From Roseateles depolymerans (lineage in GTDB: Bacteria > Pseudomonadota > Gammaproteobacteria > Burkholderiales > Burkholderiaceae_C): a stretch of DNA of 64,000 nucleotides. Each line of letters begins with the position of its first letter. The stretch's first letter is position 1. The stretch is taken from assembly GCF_003387155.1 (NCBI RefSeq), contig NZ_QUMT01000001.1, forward strand, positions 1,677,858 through 1,741,857, in the 5' to 3' direction. The notes under the pieces are model-generated. The model was given only the letters and a program-made list of their open reading frames with translations. It was not told the origin of the DNA and made no database searches. Below, one piece after another: positions 44,647 to 52,120 of this stretch. Position numbers and translations under genes: made by a program.

Positions 44647-45228
44647 ATGAGAGGCCTGAAAAGTAGCCAAGAATTGAAGCAGCAGAAATATTGTGCTCCA
44701 GATTCTTCAAAAACCAAGATTCGTCAAATTGTTCTACTGATGTTTCTTGCGGCATTTTCTTCGATCGCATGTGCTGCGACCTATAAAGATTTCAGGGAGA
44801 TCGAGAGGCAACTGAATAGGTCTAGCGTCGAAGCCGCTAATAGGTTTTTGACAGACCACTGGGAAACCAAAATGGCTGCTCTTCTCAGGGAAGTCGAAGC
44901 ATGCAATCTTAGAGCCATCAGATTGAGTGTCCGATTGCTGGACACAACCAACTTGGAAGCGTTGGCTGCACACCGCTATTCGCTGGAAATTGCGATGGGA
45001 GAATGTCCGAGCAAGGTTCTGCCTGCTGTGCCCATCTCCCACATCAGTGAGGTCTGTGCTGTCGATGCATACTTGGAAAAGTTTCCAGAGGTTGAGCCGC
45101 GTCAGACGATCGATCAACGGATCTCAATCCTCCAAAAAATTCCAACCCTGGCTTCCGTGCCAAAGATTCACGCTTGTATTGCGGCATATCAGCGAGAACG
45201 AGAAAGATATTCAATGGGCGGTAAATAG
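44647..45228 (+). CDS. Hypothetical exported protein
   Basis: About 193 aa. A hydrophobic segment at about residues 24-42 (IVLLMFLAAFSSIACAA) reads as a signal peptide with a long N-region. The mature part is helical with several cysteines. No family is recognised. The start is uncertain: a TTG at 44473 opens a longer frame, but the ATG at 44647 has GGA upstream and gives a sensible signal peptide. Confidence 0.5.
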   Translation: MRGLKSSQELKQQKYCAPDSSKTKIRQIVLLMFLAAFSSIACAATYKDFREIERQLNRSSVEAANRFLTDHWETKMAALLREVEACNLRAIRLSVRLLDTTNLEALAAHRYSLEIAMGECPSKVLPAVPISHISEVCAVDAYLEKFPEVEPRQTIDQRISILQKIPTLASVPKIHACIAAYQRERERYSMGGK

Positions 45229-45339
45229 TGGGCTCGGCGGTATTTCCGTGACGCACATGGAATCAAAGATCGCCTGGGGACATGACGTCATGAATTTGGC
45301 TGATGTGCCGTGTCAGCACCTCGAAATTGAGCGGGGCAA

Positions 45340-45765
45340 ATGAAAAATTTCAGTTACTCAGATATCCATGACGCTTTAATTCATGGAATATCTTTCAAGG
45401 TGGAGGACTGGGTCTCTGAGCTGCACCTTGACATTGACGTTCCTATTTCAACTATAGAGTCCGCGCATAGATGCAGGTTCTTGGTCGCCAAAGCTAATCT
45501 GCGATTTGAAAACGTCACTGATTTGGTCGTTCATGTCGATTGGGGTGGTAGCGGCTATAGCCAAGCAGTCTCAGGGCCATTTGTCGTAGAGATATCTAGA
45601 GAGCCTGTTGAATCCATGATCCGTACGCCGCAGTACTACAAATGGATGCTCCGAATGGCAGATCAAAAATCTTTCATTTCACTGGGTGCGAGTCAGGCAA
45701 ATTTAGTGGTTGGAGAGCCGGTTGAGGTTGACAGGCAGTATTTGTTTGCGAACGAGCGGATATGA
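45340..45765 (+). CDS. Hypothetical protein, possible immunity protein
   Basis: This 141-aa protein appears beta-rich (CRFLVAKANLRFENVTDLVV, then YYKWMLRMADQKSFISLGAS). No named family is recognised, but the pattern of a beta sandwich ending in a QYLFANER-like tail is familiar from small proteins near polymorphic toxins. It overlaps the next gene by ATGA, so the two form a pair. Confidence 0.6.
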   Translation: MKNFSYSDIHDALIHGISFKVEDWVSELHLDIDVPISTIESAHRCRFLVAKANLRFENVTDLVVHVDWGGSGYSQAVSGPFVVEISREPVESMIRTPQYYKWMLRMADQKSFISLGASQANLVVGEPVEVDRQYLFANERI

Positions 45766-46313
45766 CGAAATCGACCTTGCGATATCTTCGCAACCCTCAA
45801 AGGTGTTCGCAAATGAAGGCCAATGATCTTTTTGATTGTATATCCGCACGATCATCGATTACTAAAGCAGAAGCTGAGACCTGGCTATCAAGTCCGGATT
45901 TGAGGCTGCGTGCAGTCGCAGTGGGTTGCTTCGAAAAGGTCCGTAATTTCTCCAAGATTCAACCGCCTCTGACTCAAAGAGAATGGGAAAGTTATTATCT
46001 CAATTATCTGTTTGAATGTGTGGATGCTAAGATCTCCGGAGATGATTGGATTCATAGTGCTTACGAAGCCTGTTGGGATCTCGCTTCGTTGTTCAATCTA
46101 TATGTCTGCGAAAATAGGAGTGCAGTCACGCTGAAAGATATAGCGGATCGTTTCGGCCGCCTCTTGATTTCGGATGACAGTAAGAAGACCATTGTCATCA
46201 ATGGGTTCCTCGAACACATAGATAGAGCTGCAAGGAGAAGAGTTATGAAAGACTGGCACTCAGACCCTAGTCTTCGTGCAGCCTACATTGCTGTAGAGAG
46301 CTGGCTTTATTGA
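45762..46313 (+). CDS. Hypothetical helical protein, coupled to the previous gene
   Basis: This 183-aa protein is helical (SSPDLRLRAVAVGCFEKV, AAYIAVESWLY), with a HEAT-like feel but no clear repeat. The ATG at 45762 overlaps the preceding stop by four bases; a second Met at 45813 is an alternative start. Function is unknown; an immunity role is possible from context. Confidence 0.55.
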   Translation: MTKSTLRYLRNPQRCSQMKANDLFDCISARSSITKAEAETWLSSPDLRLRAVAVGCFEKVRNFSKIQPPLTQREWESYYLNYLFECVDAKISGDDWIHSAYEACWDLASLFNLYVCENRSAVTLKDIADRFGRLLISDDSKKTIVINGFLEHIDRAARRRVMKDWHSDPSLRAAYIAVESWLY

Positions 46314-46425
46314 GAGTTTGCTGTCAGCTGCACTTAGTAATGCCGGTGCAACGCGCTGAACAATGTAGCCGGGCCTCGGAGATAGCGGTGAGGCTGCCTA
46401 TGGCAGCAGCAAATAGGTATTTGAA

Positions 46426-46830
46426 ATGAAGCGAATTTTCCTAGCCTTTTGGTTGTGGTTCCATGCACTTTCAGCAATGGCAGCGAAGTCTCCTTGCGAT
46501 GACGTTGATAGGTCGCTGAGTGCTGTTGATGCCCGGCGACTTAGTCTTTCCGTTTCAACGCAATTGGCGATGGACGGTTCGGACGTCCAAGAGTCTTTTC
46601 AATTCAGAGGGTGGTGGATCTTGTACACTGAAACTCATCAGTCAGATGAGGTCTATTTGTTCTACAAGAATGACCCGTCCGCTTCGAGGTATGTTGGTTT
46701 GTGGAGCGGTATTGCCCGTCCAGAGGAAACGCTTCAAATCGAAAAATGGACGAAAAAAAATGTTATTGGTATCCCAAGCGTGTTGGCTAAATGCTTTGCA
46801 TGGCATATGACAAAACACAAGAATTCGTAA
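46426..46830 (+). CDS. Hypothetical exported protein
   Basis: This 134-aa protein has a clear signal peptide (MKRIFLAFWLWFHALSAMAA) and a short mature part with two cysteines and several aromatic strands (FRGWWILYTETHQSDEVYLF). No family is recognised. A periplasmic immunity or inhibitor protein is one possibility. Confidence 0.55.
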   Translation: MKRIFLAFWLWFHALSAMAAKSPCDDVDRSLSAVDARRLSLSVSTQLAMDGSDVQESFQFRGWWILYTETHQSDEVYLFYKNDPSASRYVGLWSGIARPEETLQIEKWTKKNVIGIPSVLAKCFAWHMTKHKNS

Positions 46831-46969
46831 TACGCTTTGTACTGGAAAATGTAGGTTGTTCATGTGAGCGGCCACAATGAAGGCACAGCTCGAAGTAGGT
46901 TTCGCAAAAGATGCTGGTAAGCCAGAAGCTTGAATGAGACCTGCCCATGATTCAAATTAAAGAGAGAAG

Positions 46970-47230
46970 ATGAGCGAGTTCCTTGGTGGTTATGGATTCC
47001 TTTTGCTGGTTTTGATCATTGTGATTGCAGGTGGTGCGCTGACCTTGTATTCGCTTCGAGCTAGCAAGCAGGGAGAGGCTCCATCCTTGCTGGATGTCCT
47101 CTTGGTGTGGCCCTTGATCTTTCGCATCGAAAGAATCAGTTCAAAGAAGACGTCTGGACGTTTCGTGATTGGTGGGATCGCAATCGCGTTGCTCCTGATC
47201 TTCATTGGTGGACCGATCAATAAGCGTTAA
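46970..47230 (+). CDS. Small hypothetical membrane protein
   Basis: This 86-aa protein has two clear membrane helices (about 7-27 and 64-82) joined by a basic loop. AGAGAGAAG lies just before the ATG. No family is recognised. Confidence 0.55.
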   Translation: MSEFLGGYGFLLLVLIIVIAGGALTLYSLRASKQGEAPSLLDVLLVWPLIFRIERISSKKTSGRFVIGGIAIALLLIFIGGPINKR

Positions 47231-47350
47231 AGCGATCCAGGCGCTTGGTCCTTCAATTCGACCGGTTTGAGCTGTGAGTTAAGAGCTTGTTTGATGCTGA
47301 CCTTTTGTTTGGCCAGAAAGTCAGTTGGCTTAGTAGTTCCCTTGGGCTAG

Positions 47351-47767
47351 GTGAAAGTTAAACTTTCATTTTATCCGTTAATGTCAATTAATAATTTTCG
47401 GATCACGCTTTGCGCTTCCTCCCTTTCGCACGACGTCGAGGAGTTGGCAATTCGAGTGTCAATGTCCCCCTCGAAAACCGCGCCTGCGATACCCAGCCGG
47501 GATGATCACAGGGTATTTTGGGAGTTCGAAAAATATCATGGGGAGCAGTTTGATGAAGCGCTTGCCAGAGCCTCAGGCTGGGCTTGCCTACATGCCAAAG
47601 CCTTGCTTTATATCCAAGATATAAATCTAAGCCTTTGGTGTGAGTTGCACTCAAATTCGGAGTTTGCTGGTTTTTCACTGCAAGGTGCGCACATGGAACA
47701 GTTAGGGCAATCTGAAATTGAGTTGGTCATAAGCGTTTATGCTGAGCGCTGCAAAGAAAATCAATGA
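47351..47767 (+). CDS. Hypothetical protein, weakly like DUF4279
   Basis: This 138-aa alpha/beta protein has the sequence feel of DUF4279 (FRITLCASSLSHDVEELAIR at the start, ASGWACLHAKALLYIQDINL in the second half), a family common near toxins. The resemblance is weak. The start is GTG at 47351 or ATG at 47381; neither has a good ribosome site. Confidence 0.5.
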   Translation: MKVKLSFYPLMSINNFRITLCASSLSHDVEELAIRVSMSPSKTAPAIPSRDDHRVFWEFEKYHGEQFDEALARASGWACLHAKALLYIQDINLSLWCELHSNSEFAGFSLQGAHMEQLGQSEIELVISVYAERCKENQ

Positions 47768-48114
47768 ATGGTTGAGTACTAGAAAATCGTCGATCCCCGC
47801 ATGAGTATGCGCAGTGGCGACTGAATGCCGATCTGAGCCTTTTCTCGGTGATCGTCGCGATAGCGCTCTCGATCAATCACCCGACGTTGCATGTTCCACT
47901 TGAGGTGCGCTTCGCGAGCTGCGGCATTGGTGCAGCAGGCGCCCTCTTCGTGATGACTTGGCAGAACCGCAGAGCTGCGACCCACGGGTAGAAGAGGCTC
48001 AAGCTCGCGTGCGCTCAAGGTCAAGTCTCGCCAATCGCCTGAAAACCGTTGGGACTTGGGGATATTATCTGGCAGCGGCAAATTGAGTACGGATGCGGTT
48101 AACGAGCTTTGAAA
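47768..48114. other. Intergenic stretch of about 350 bases with no supported gene
   Basis: A minus-strand open frame of 100 codons (48081-47779) is higher in GC than its neighbours and could be a relic of an earlier gene, but I recognise no domain and see no ribosome site. Confidence 0.4.
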
Positions 48115-48591
48115 ATGGATAGCCTGTTCTTCTGGATGATAGTGATTGGGGTAGTAGAGGGAGTGATTCAGTATTTTTGGATTGCCCCTTATTTCAAGGT
48201 TGGGATCCCAATTCTGATGGTTCGAGTTCCTGAAAATTTAGGTGGATCAAAAGATGGCATTGAGCTGCTTAAATTTTTCTCAAACAACGGGGGTGATATT
48301 CTTGTGCGGCAAAAGAAATATGGAGCTGCGCGGTTTGCATATTTTCACGGCGTGCTGAAATGCCCCGATATTGGGCGCGGTTTGTCGAAGAAATGTGTCT
48401 TGTTTGCGAATTGGAATATTCCGCTGTTCGGTATGTTCTTCGCGTCCGTGCTTTTTAGGGATAGTGCTGTTGCTTCAGCTTTGGGTACGGCCTTCGCCAT
48501 CGTGCTTTGCGTTTATTTTGCCAACTCCAATAGGGATCAAATTCTGAGGGAATGTGTAAACGCGGTTCGCGAAGTCGGATGCCGGTCATGA
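48115..48591 (+). CDS. Hypothetical membrane protein
   Basis: This 158-aa protein has an N-terminal membrane helix (FFWMIVIGVVEGVIQYFWIA) and two more hydrophobic segments at about 100-135. No family is recognised. The ATG at 48115 follows an in-frame TTG two codons earlier. Confidence 0.55.
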   Translation: MDSLFFWMIVIGVVEGVIQYFWIAPYFKVGIPILMVRVPENLGGSKDGIELLKFFSNNGGDILVRQKKYGAARFAYFHGVLKCPDIGRGLSKKCVLFANWNIPLFGMFFASVLFRDSAVASALGTAFAIVLCVYFANSNRDQILRECVNAVREVGCRS

Positions 48592-48594
48592 ACC

Positions 48595-48744
48595 TGAAAC
48601 TCCAAGGCGGGCGATGGCCGGACGACCATGGCCCTGGTCATCGACTGCCACAGCGGTGAAATGCTGGGACGGTAGGAGTCGCGCAGCGGCATGTCGAAGA
48701 CTGTGAAGTCGGCTCTGGAGCAGGCGTTGAAAAATGGCAAATGA
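48595..48744 (+). pseudogene. IS3-type transposase remnant
   Basis: The translation reads TMALVIDCHSGEMLGR, then a stop codon (TAG, probably a mutated TGG), then ESRSGMSKTVKSALEQAL. This matches a segment of the integrase core of IS3-type transposases, around the second catalytic Asp. Only about 45 codons survive. It directly precedes, and overlaps by 11 bases, the next gene. Confidence 0.7.
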
Positions 48745-49219
48745 AATCGAACAGGCGTTTCCATTCGTGGATATGCCGTCGTTTGCGGAAATCCCAAATC
48801 ATGACCAGGGATGTCATGAGTGCTCGCAGCTAGCAGAGGATGTTGACGCTATCAGAGGCCGGCCAATTGGCGGGGAAGAGATTCGTCAACTCCACCAAGA
48901 ACTGTCTCATCTTTCTGCCAAGTCATGGCAATGGCTGCTTCCTCACTATTTGAGATACTGCGCGACACCTGAGGCAGAGTACAACAAATTTGAAACCGAG
49001 TTTTTGTTATACAGTCTGTCGCCACTGGAGCGTTTTGAGGGTGATGCCAATAATCGTCTAAAGTTCATTACGGATAGTCAGATTCAAACCCTACTGAATC
49101 TATTGCGATGTTTTTCGACAGACGAGTACTGGGGTAAGTATTGCTCTGCTGAATTGCAGCGAGGAATTTCATTTTTGAAAAAGGTTCTTGTCGGACGGCG
49201 CGTGCCGCGTTCCGAGTAG
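48734..49219 (+). CDS. DUF6714-like protein
   Basis: This 161-aa cytoplasmic protein has the pattern IPNHDQGCHECSQLAEDV, then LSAKSWQWLLPHYLRYCATPEAEYN and FLLYSL, which I associate with DUF6714-like proteins. The function is unknown; members are often next to Rhs or other toxin loci. It starts inside the tail of an IS3 remnant. Confidence 0.6.
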   Translation: MANEIEQAFPFVDMPSFAEIPNHDQGCHECSQLAEDVDAIRGRPIGGEEIRQLHQELSHLSAKSWQWLLPHYLRYCATPEAEYNKFETEFLLYSLSPLERFEGDANNRLKFITDSQIQTLLNLLRCFSTDEYWGKYCSAELQRGISFLKKVLVGRRVPRSE

Positions 49220-49565
49220 GCGTCGATTGCTGGCAACATCCGAACCCCGCGTCACGCCTCAGGGAAAGGCCTCCAACTGCGGCGGATGGGTGCCTGGGCG
49301 GAGCTACGTTCAAAGTGACCCCATCTGGCCAGACGGCGGCATCAACACGTATTCCTACGTGGAGCACCCACCGACGAAGTTCACTGAACGCCAGTGGGCT
49401 AATCAAGTGGTCGGGGAGGGATGTGGCACCAGCTAGCTGCTCGCAGGTTGGTTTGCTCATGACGTGTTCGCGTGAGTGTCGCCACAATGGTGTGAACAAC
49501 TCGCCCCACACATTGCGTGGGCAAACGCGATTCTTGAAAGGGGATAGGTATCCGACGACAGTTCA
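49220..49565 (+). pseudogene. Decayed Rhs core fragment
   Basis: At 49300-49370 the translation GRSYVQSDPIWPDGGINTYSYVE is a damaged copy of the Rhs core end motif (GRYVQSDPIG...GGINTYSYV). The intact version occurs 1 kb downstream at 50337-50410. The frame before and after is broken. The rest of the 346 bases contains nothing else I can name. Confidence 0.75.
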
Positions 49566-50681
49566 GTGCTGGAGCCGTACGCCAGCATTGGCGAGGCGAC
49601 GGCCGCCACGCAGGCGCTGGAGCAGACCTTCGGGTATGACGAGCTGGGGCGACTGACCACCATCAGCACGCCTGCTCAGAGCTGGACCATTGGCTATGAC
49701 GCCAATGGCAACCGCACGCAGGTGACGCTCAACGGCACCAGCCGCGCGTACACCACGTCCGCCACCAGCAACCGGCTGGAGCAGATCAGCAACCCGGTGC
49801 GCAGCATGAGCTATGACGCGGCGGGCAACACGCTGACGGACACGGCGATGTACAGCAGCGCGGTGTACAGCACGGACAACCGGCTCACCGCCATCACCAA
49901 GGCGGGGCAGACGACGAGCTACAGCTACGACGCCGGCGGGCAGCGGGTGAGCAAGTCCAATGCGGCCGCGCCTGCACAGGCAAGGCTGTTTGTGTATGGC
50001 TCCAGTCCTGAACTGCTGGAGGAGTACGCTCAGGACGGTTCCGCCATTCAGGAAGTGGTGTGGCTCGACGGACAGCCGCTGATCGTGCTGGGTAAGGCCA
50101 ACAGCAACGAGGTGTTCTTCAGCTACTCAGACCACCTGGGGGCGCCTAGGATCCTGGTGGACAGGTCAGGGGCGGAGCACTGGCGGTGGATCGCAGAGCC
50201 GTTTGGGTCCACGGCGGCAGAACCTGCGCCGTCCGGCTTGGCGGCAGTGGCATTCCCCTTGCGCTTTCCAGGCCAGTACTTTGACGGAGAGACCGGCCTC
50301 AACTACAACTACTTCCGCGATTACGATTCGACAAGTGGAAGATACGTCCAAAGTGATCCCATTGGGTCGGAAGGCGGTATCAACCCCTACTCATACGTTG
50401 GGGGGAACCCGTTTAGCTACATCGATCCGACCGGTGAGGTCGGTATTCCCGGAGCGATCTATGGCGGGATTGCTGGCGGAATCGGCGGGTACATTTCCGG
50501 TGGATGGAAAGGGGCAATCTATGGTGCAGGCGCGGGAGCGCTCGTGGGTGCGGTGAATCCTTGGGCATCTCACTGGGCTGGTGGTGCTGCTGGCGCGGCT
50601 GCCGCGAGCTTGCTCGGCCAAGGCGCAGGTAACTATGCGACGGGAAAGAGCTTGAGTGATCGGGAGCCAATCTGTGAGTAG
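49566..50681 (+). CDS. RHS-repeat protein, 5'-truncated, with C-terminal core domain
   Basis: This 371-codon frame encodes only the last YD repeats of an Rhs protein (FGYDELGRLTTIS, IGYDANGNRTQV, MSYDAAGNTL, YSYDAGGQRV), then SYSDHLGAPRILVD, FPGQYFDGETGLNYNYFRDYD and SGRYVQSDPIGSEGGINPYSYV, the self-cleavage region that separates shell and toxin tip. Full-length Rhs proteins exceed 1000 residues, so most of the shell is gone: a stop codon lies 19 bases before the GTG. The tip after the core is a Gly/Ala-rich hydrophobic stretch of about 80 residues, and an out-of-frame continuation at 50690-50770 suggests a frameshift. Confidence 0.82.
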   Translation: MLEPYASIGEATAATQALEQTFGYDELGRLTTISTPAQSWTIGYDANGNRTQVTLNGTSRAYTTSATSNRLEQISNPVRSMSYDAAGNTLTDTAMYSSAVYSTDNRLTAITKAGQTTSYSYDAGGQRVSKSNAAAPAQARLFVYGSSPELLEEYAQDGSAIQEVVWLDGQPLIVLGKANSNEVFFSYSDHLGAPRILVDRSGAEHWRWIAEPFGSTAAEPAPSGLAAVAFPLRFPGQYFDGETGLNYNYFRDYDSTSGRYVQSDPIGSEGGINPYSYVGGNPFSYIDPTGEVGIPGAIYGGIAGGIGGYISGGWKGAIYGAGAGALVGAVNPWASHWAGGAAGAAAASLLGQGAGNYATGKSLSDREPICE

Positions 50682-50793
50682 GTCGCCAGCATTGACGTTG
50701 GGGGCGGCCGCCGAAGGCGCTGTAGTCGGCAGTGGGGAACTTGCCGGCACTGGCCGGTGCAGTTGCAGTCGATAAATAACCAAGGACCTGCAC

Positions 50794-51138
50794 ATGATCT
50801 GGCTCCAGCTATTGGCCTACTTTGCGGCTTGGACCATTGCCCTGATGGCGGTCCTGGAAGTCTTCGCTTGGCTTCTGCGCCGGGTGGCTCGCCTGCCTCG
50901 CCCGCTTCCACTGGTCCTGGGGCTTTTGCTGTATGGCGTTGTTGCGTGTACGTTTGCTTTACCCCTCTTCGGGCTCGAACTCGTTCAAGGGCCGCGCGCG
51001 GCTTCCAGCGAGGAAATGCGGTCGGTGGCGCTGATGGGGTATCTGGTGTGTCTGTTGCTTGCGGTTTTGTTCTTCAGGCGCAGGCACCTTGTGGCTTTGA
51101 GGGCCCTCGGTTACTTCCAGTCAAGGTTGCGCCACTGA
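50794..51138 (+). CDS. Hypothetical membrane protein after the rhs fragment, possible immunity
   Basis: This 114-aa protein has three or four hydrophobic segments (about 4-25, 38-62, 78-95). No family is recognised. Being the gene directly after the truncated rhs and its hydrophobic tip, it is positioned like a cognate membrane immunity protein, which is inference. Confidence 0.6.
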   Translation: MIWLQLLAYFAAWTIALMAVLEVFAWLLRRVARLPRPLPLVLGLLLYGVVACTFALPLFGLELVQGPRAASSEEMRSVALMGYLVCLLLAVLFFRRRHLVALRALGYFQSRLRH

Positions 51139-51228
51139 TGTGAAGCCAGGTATGTTGGGCTGAGCTTGCGAAGCTGACCCTGTCAGGATTTTTGTGTGCG
51201 AGGCATAGCCTGACCACCAAGAGCATCT

Positions 51229-51626
51229 ATGCCAAGCAAGAAGAAGCCGGCTGGGGCCGGTATGACGGCGCTGCCGTCCATCCCCAAGAAACTCATTGAG
51301 CAACTGACTTGCGGCGCTACGCCGATGACGGCCGAGCGGATCAATGCTGCGACCATGGCGTTGAAGAAGGCGTTGATCGAGCGCGCGATGGGTGCCGAGT
51401 TGTCGCACCACCTGGGCTATCCGCCCGGCACGGCCAAGCCTAAGAAGCTACCAGTAAGCGCAACGGCAAGTCTGCCGAGACGGTGCTGAAGGAGGACGGA
51501 CCGCTGCGCATTGAAGTGCCACGGGACCGCGCCGGTTCCTTTGAACCGATCCAGATGCCCAAGCATGAGCGCCGCTTCACAGGGTTTTACGACAAGAAGG
51601 TGGCCATGTACGCCCGCGGCCAACGC
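51229..51626 (+). pseudogene. IS256-family transposase, truncated and frameshifted
   Basis: The start MPSKKKPAGAG, then LIERAMGAELSHHLGYPPG, is the N-terminus of an IS256 (Mutator) transposase. At about 51435-51490 the frame shifts, and the match continues in another frame as EDGPLRIEVPRDRAGSFEP and PKHERRFTGFYDKKVAMYARG. The remaining two thirds, including the DDE residues, are missing. CTGTCAGGATTTTTGTGTG at about 51179-51197 may be the left terminal repeat. The match ends within a few bases of the truncated-haemoglobin stop codon. Confidence 0.85.
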
Positions 51627-51630
51627 GCGA

Positions 51631-52083
51631 TCAACCCGCCAGCCCATCCCAAGACCAGCGCGGCATCACCAAGTCCCCCGGCACGTCTGCCTTGCTTGCG
51701 GGATATGCCACGATCGTGTTCGTGGTCGTCCACACGAAGTAGTCGTGCAGCACGCGCCGCAATTCCATATCCGCAAGGCCAATGTCGTCCATGGCCTGAT
51801 CGAAACAGGCGATCGCCCGCTGATCCATTTCTTCATGCACGCCATTACCGCTGTGCATCTTCACGACTGAGGACTCCGTCCCCAGCCGGCCACTGTAAAG
51901 CGCAGGCCCGCCCCATGCTTCGCACCAATAGGCGGCCAACCGCTCAGTGTGACGAGGATGAAACCCATGACTGAAGGCGTGAGACACCACCTCGTCCGCC
52001 AGCGCCCTTGCGTGCCATGCCTGAGCCAGGCGCAGAACGCCGTCCTCGCCACCGAGGGCCGCAAACAAAGTGGGCTGGGTCAT
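51631..52083 (-). CDS. Group 2 truncated haemoglobin
   Basis: This 150-aa haem protein starts MTQPTLFAALGGEDGVLRLA. Helix motifs include FHPRHTERLAAYWCEAWGGP and VKMHSGNGVHEEMD, where His supplies haem contacts. Such proteins bind or detoxify O2, NO or peroxide; the physiological role is not shown. The last bases of its gene border the IS256 remnant, so the original downstream context has been replaced. Confidence 0.83.
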   Translation of the reverse strand: MTQPTLFAALGGEDGVLRLAQAWHARALADEVVSHAFSHGFHPRHTERLAAYWCEAWGGPALYSGRLGTESSVVKMHSGNGVHEEMDQRAIACFDQAMDDIGLADMELRRVLHDYFVWTTTNTIVAYPASKADVPGDLVMPRWSWDGLAG

Positions 52084-52120
52084 GGTCGGTATCCAATGAA
52101 GAGGCTGGCGATGAGCGCGC

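Noticed and set aside
47779-48081. 100-codon minus-strand gene
   Set aside because: Only a GC-rich open frame without ribosome site or recognisable domain; reported as a gene-poor interval instead.
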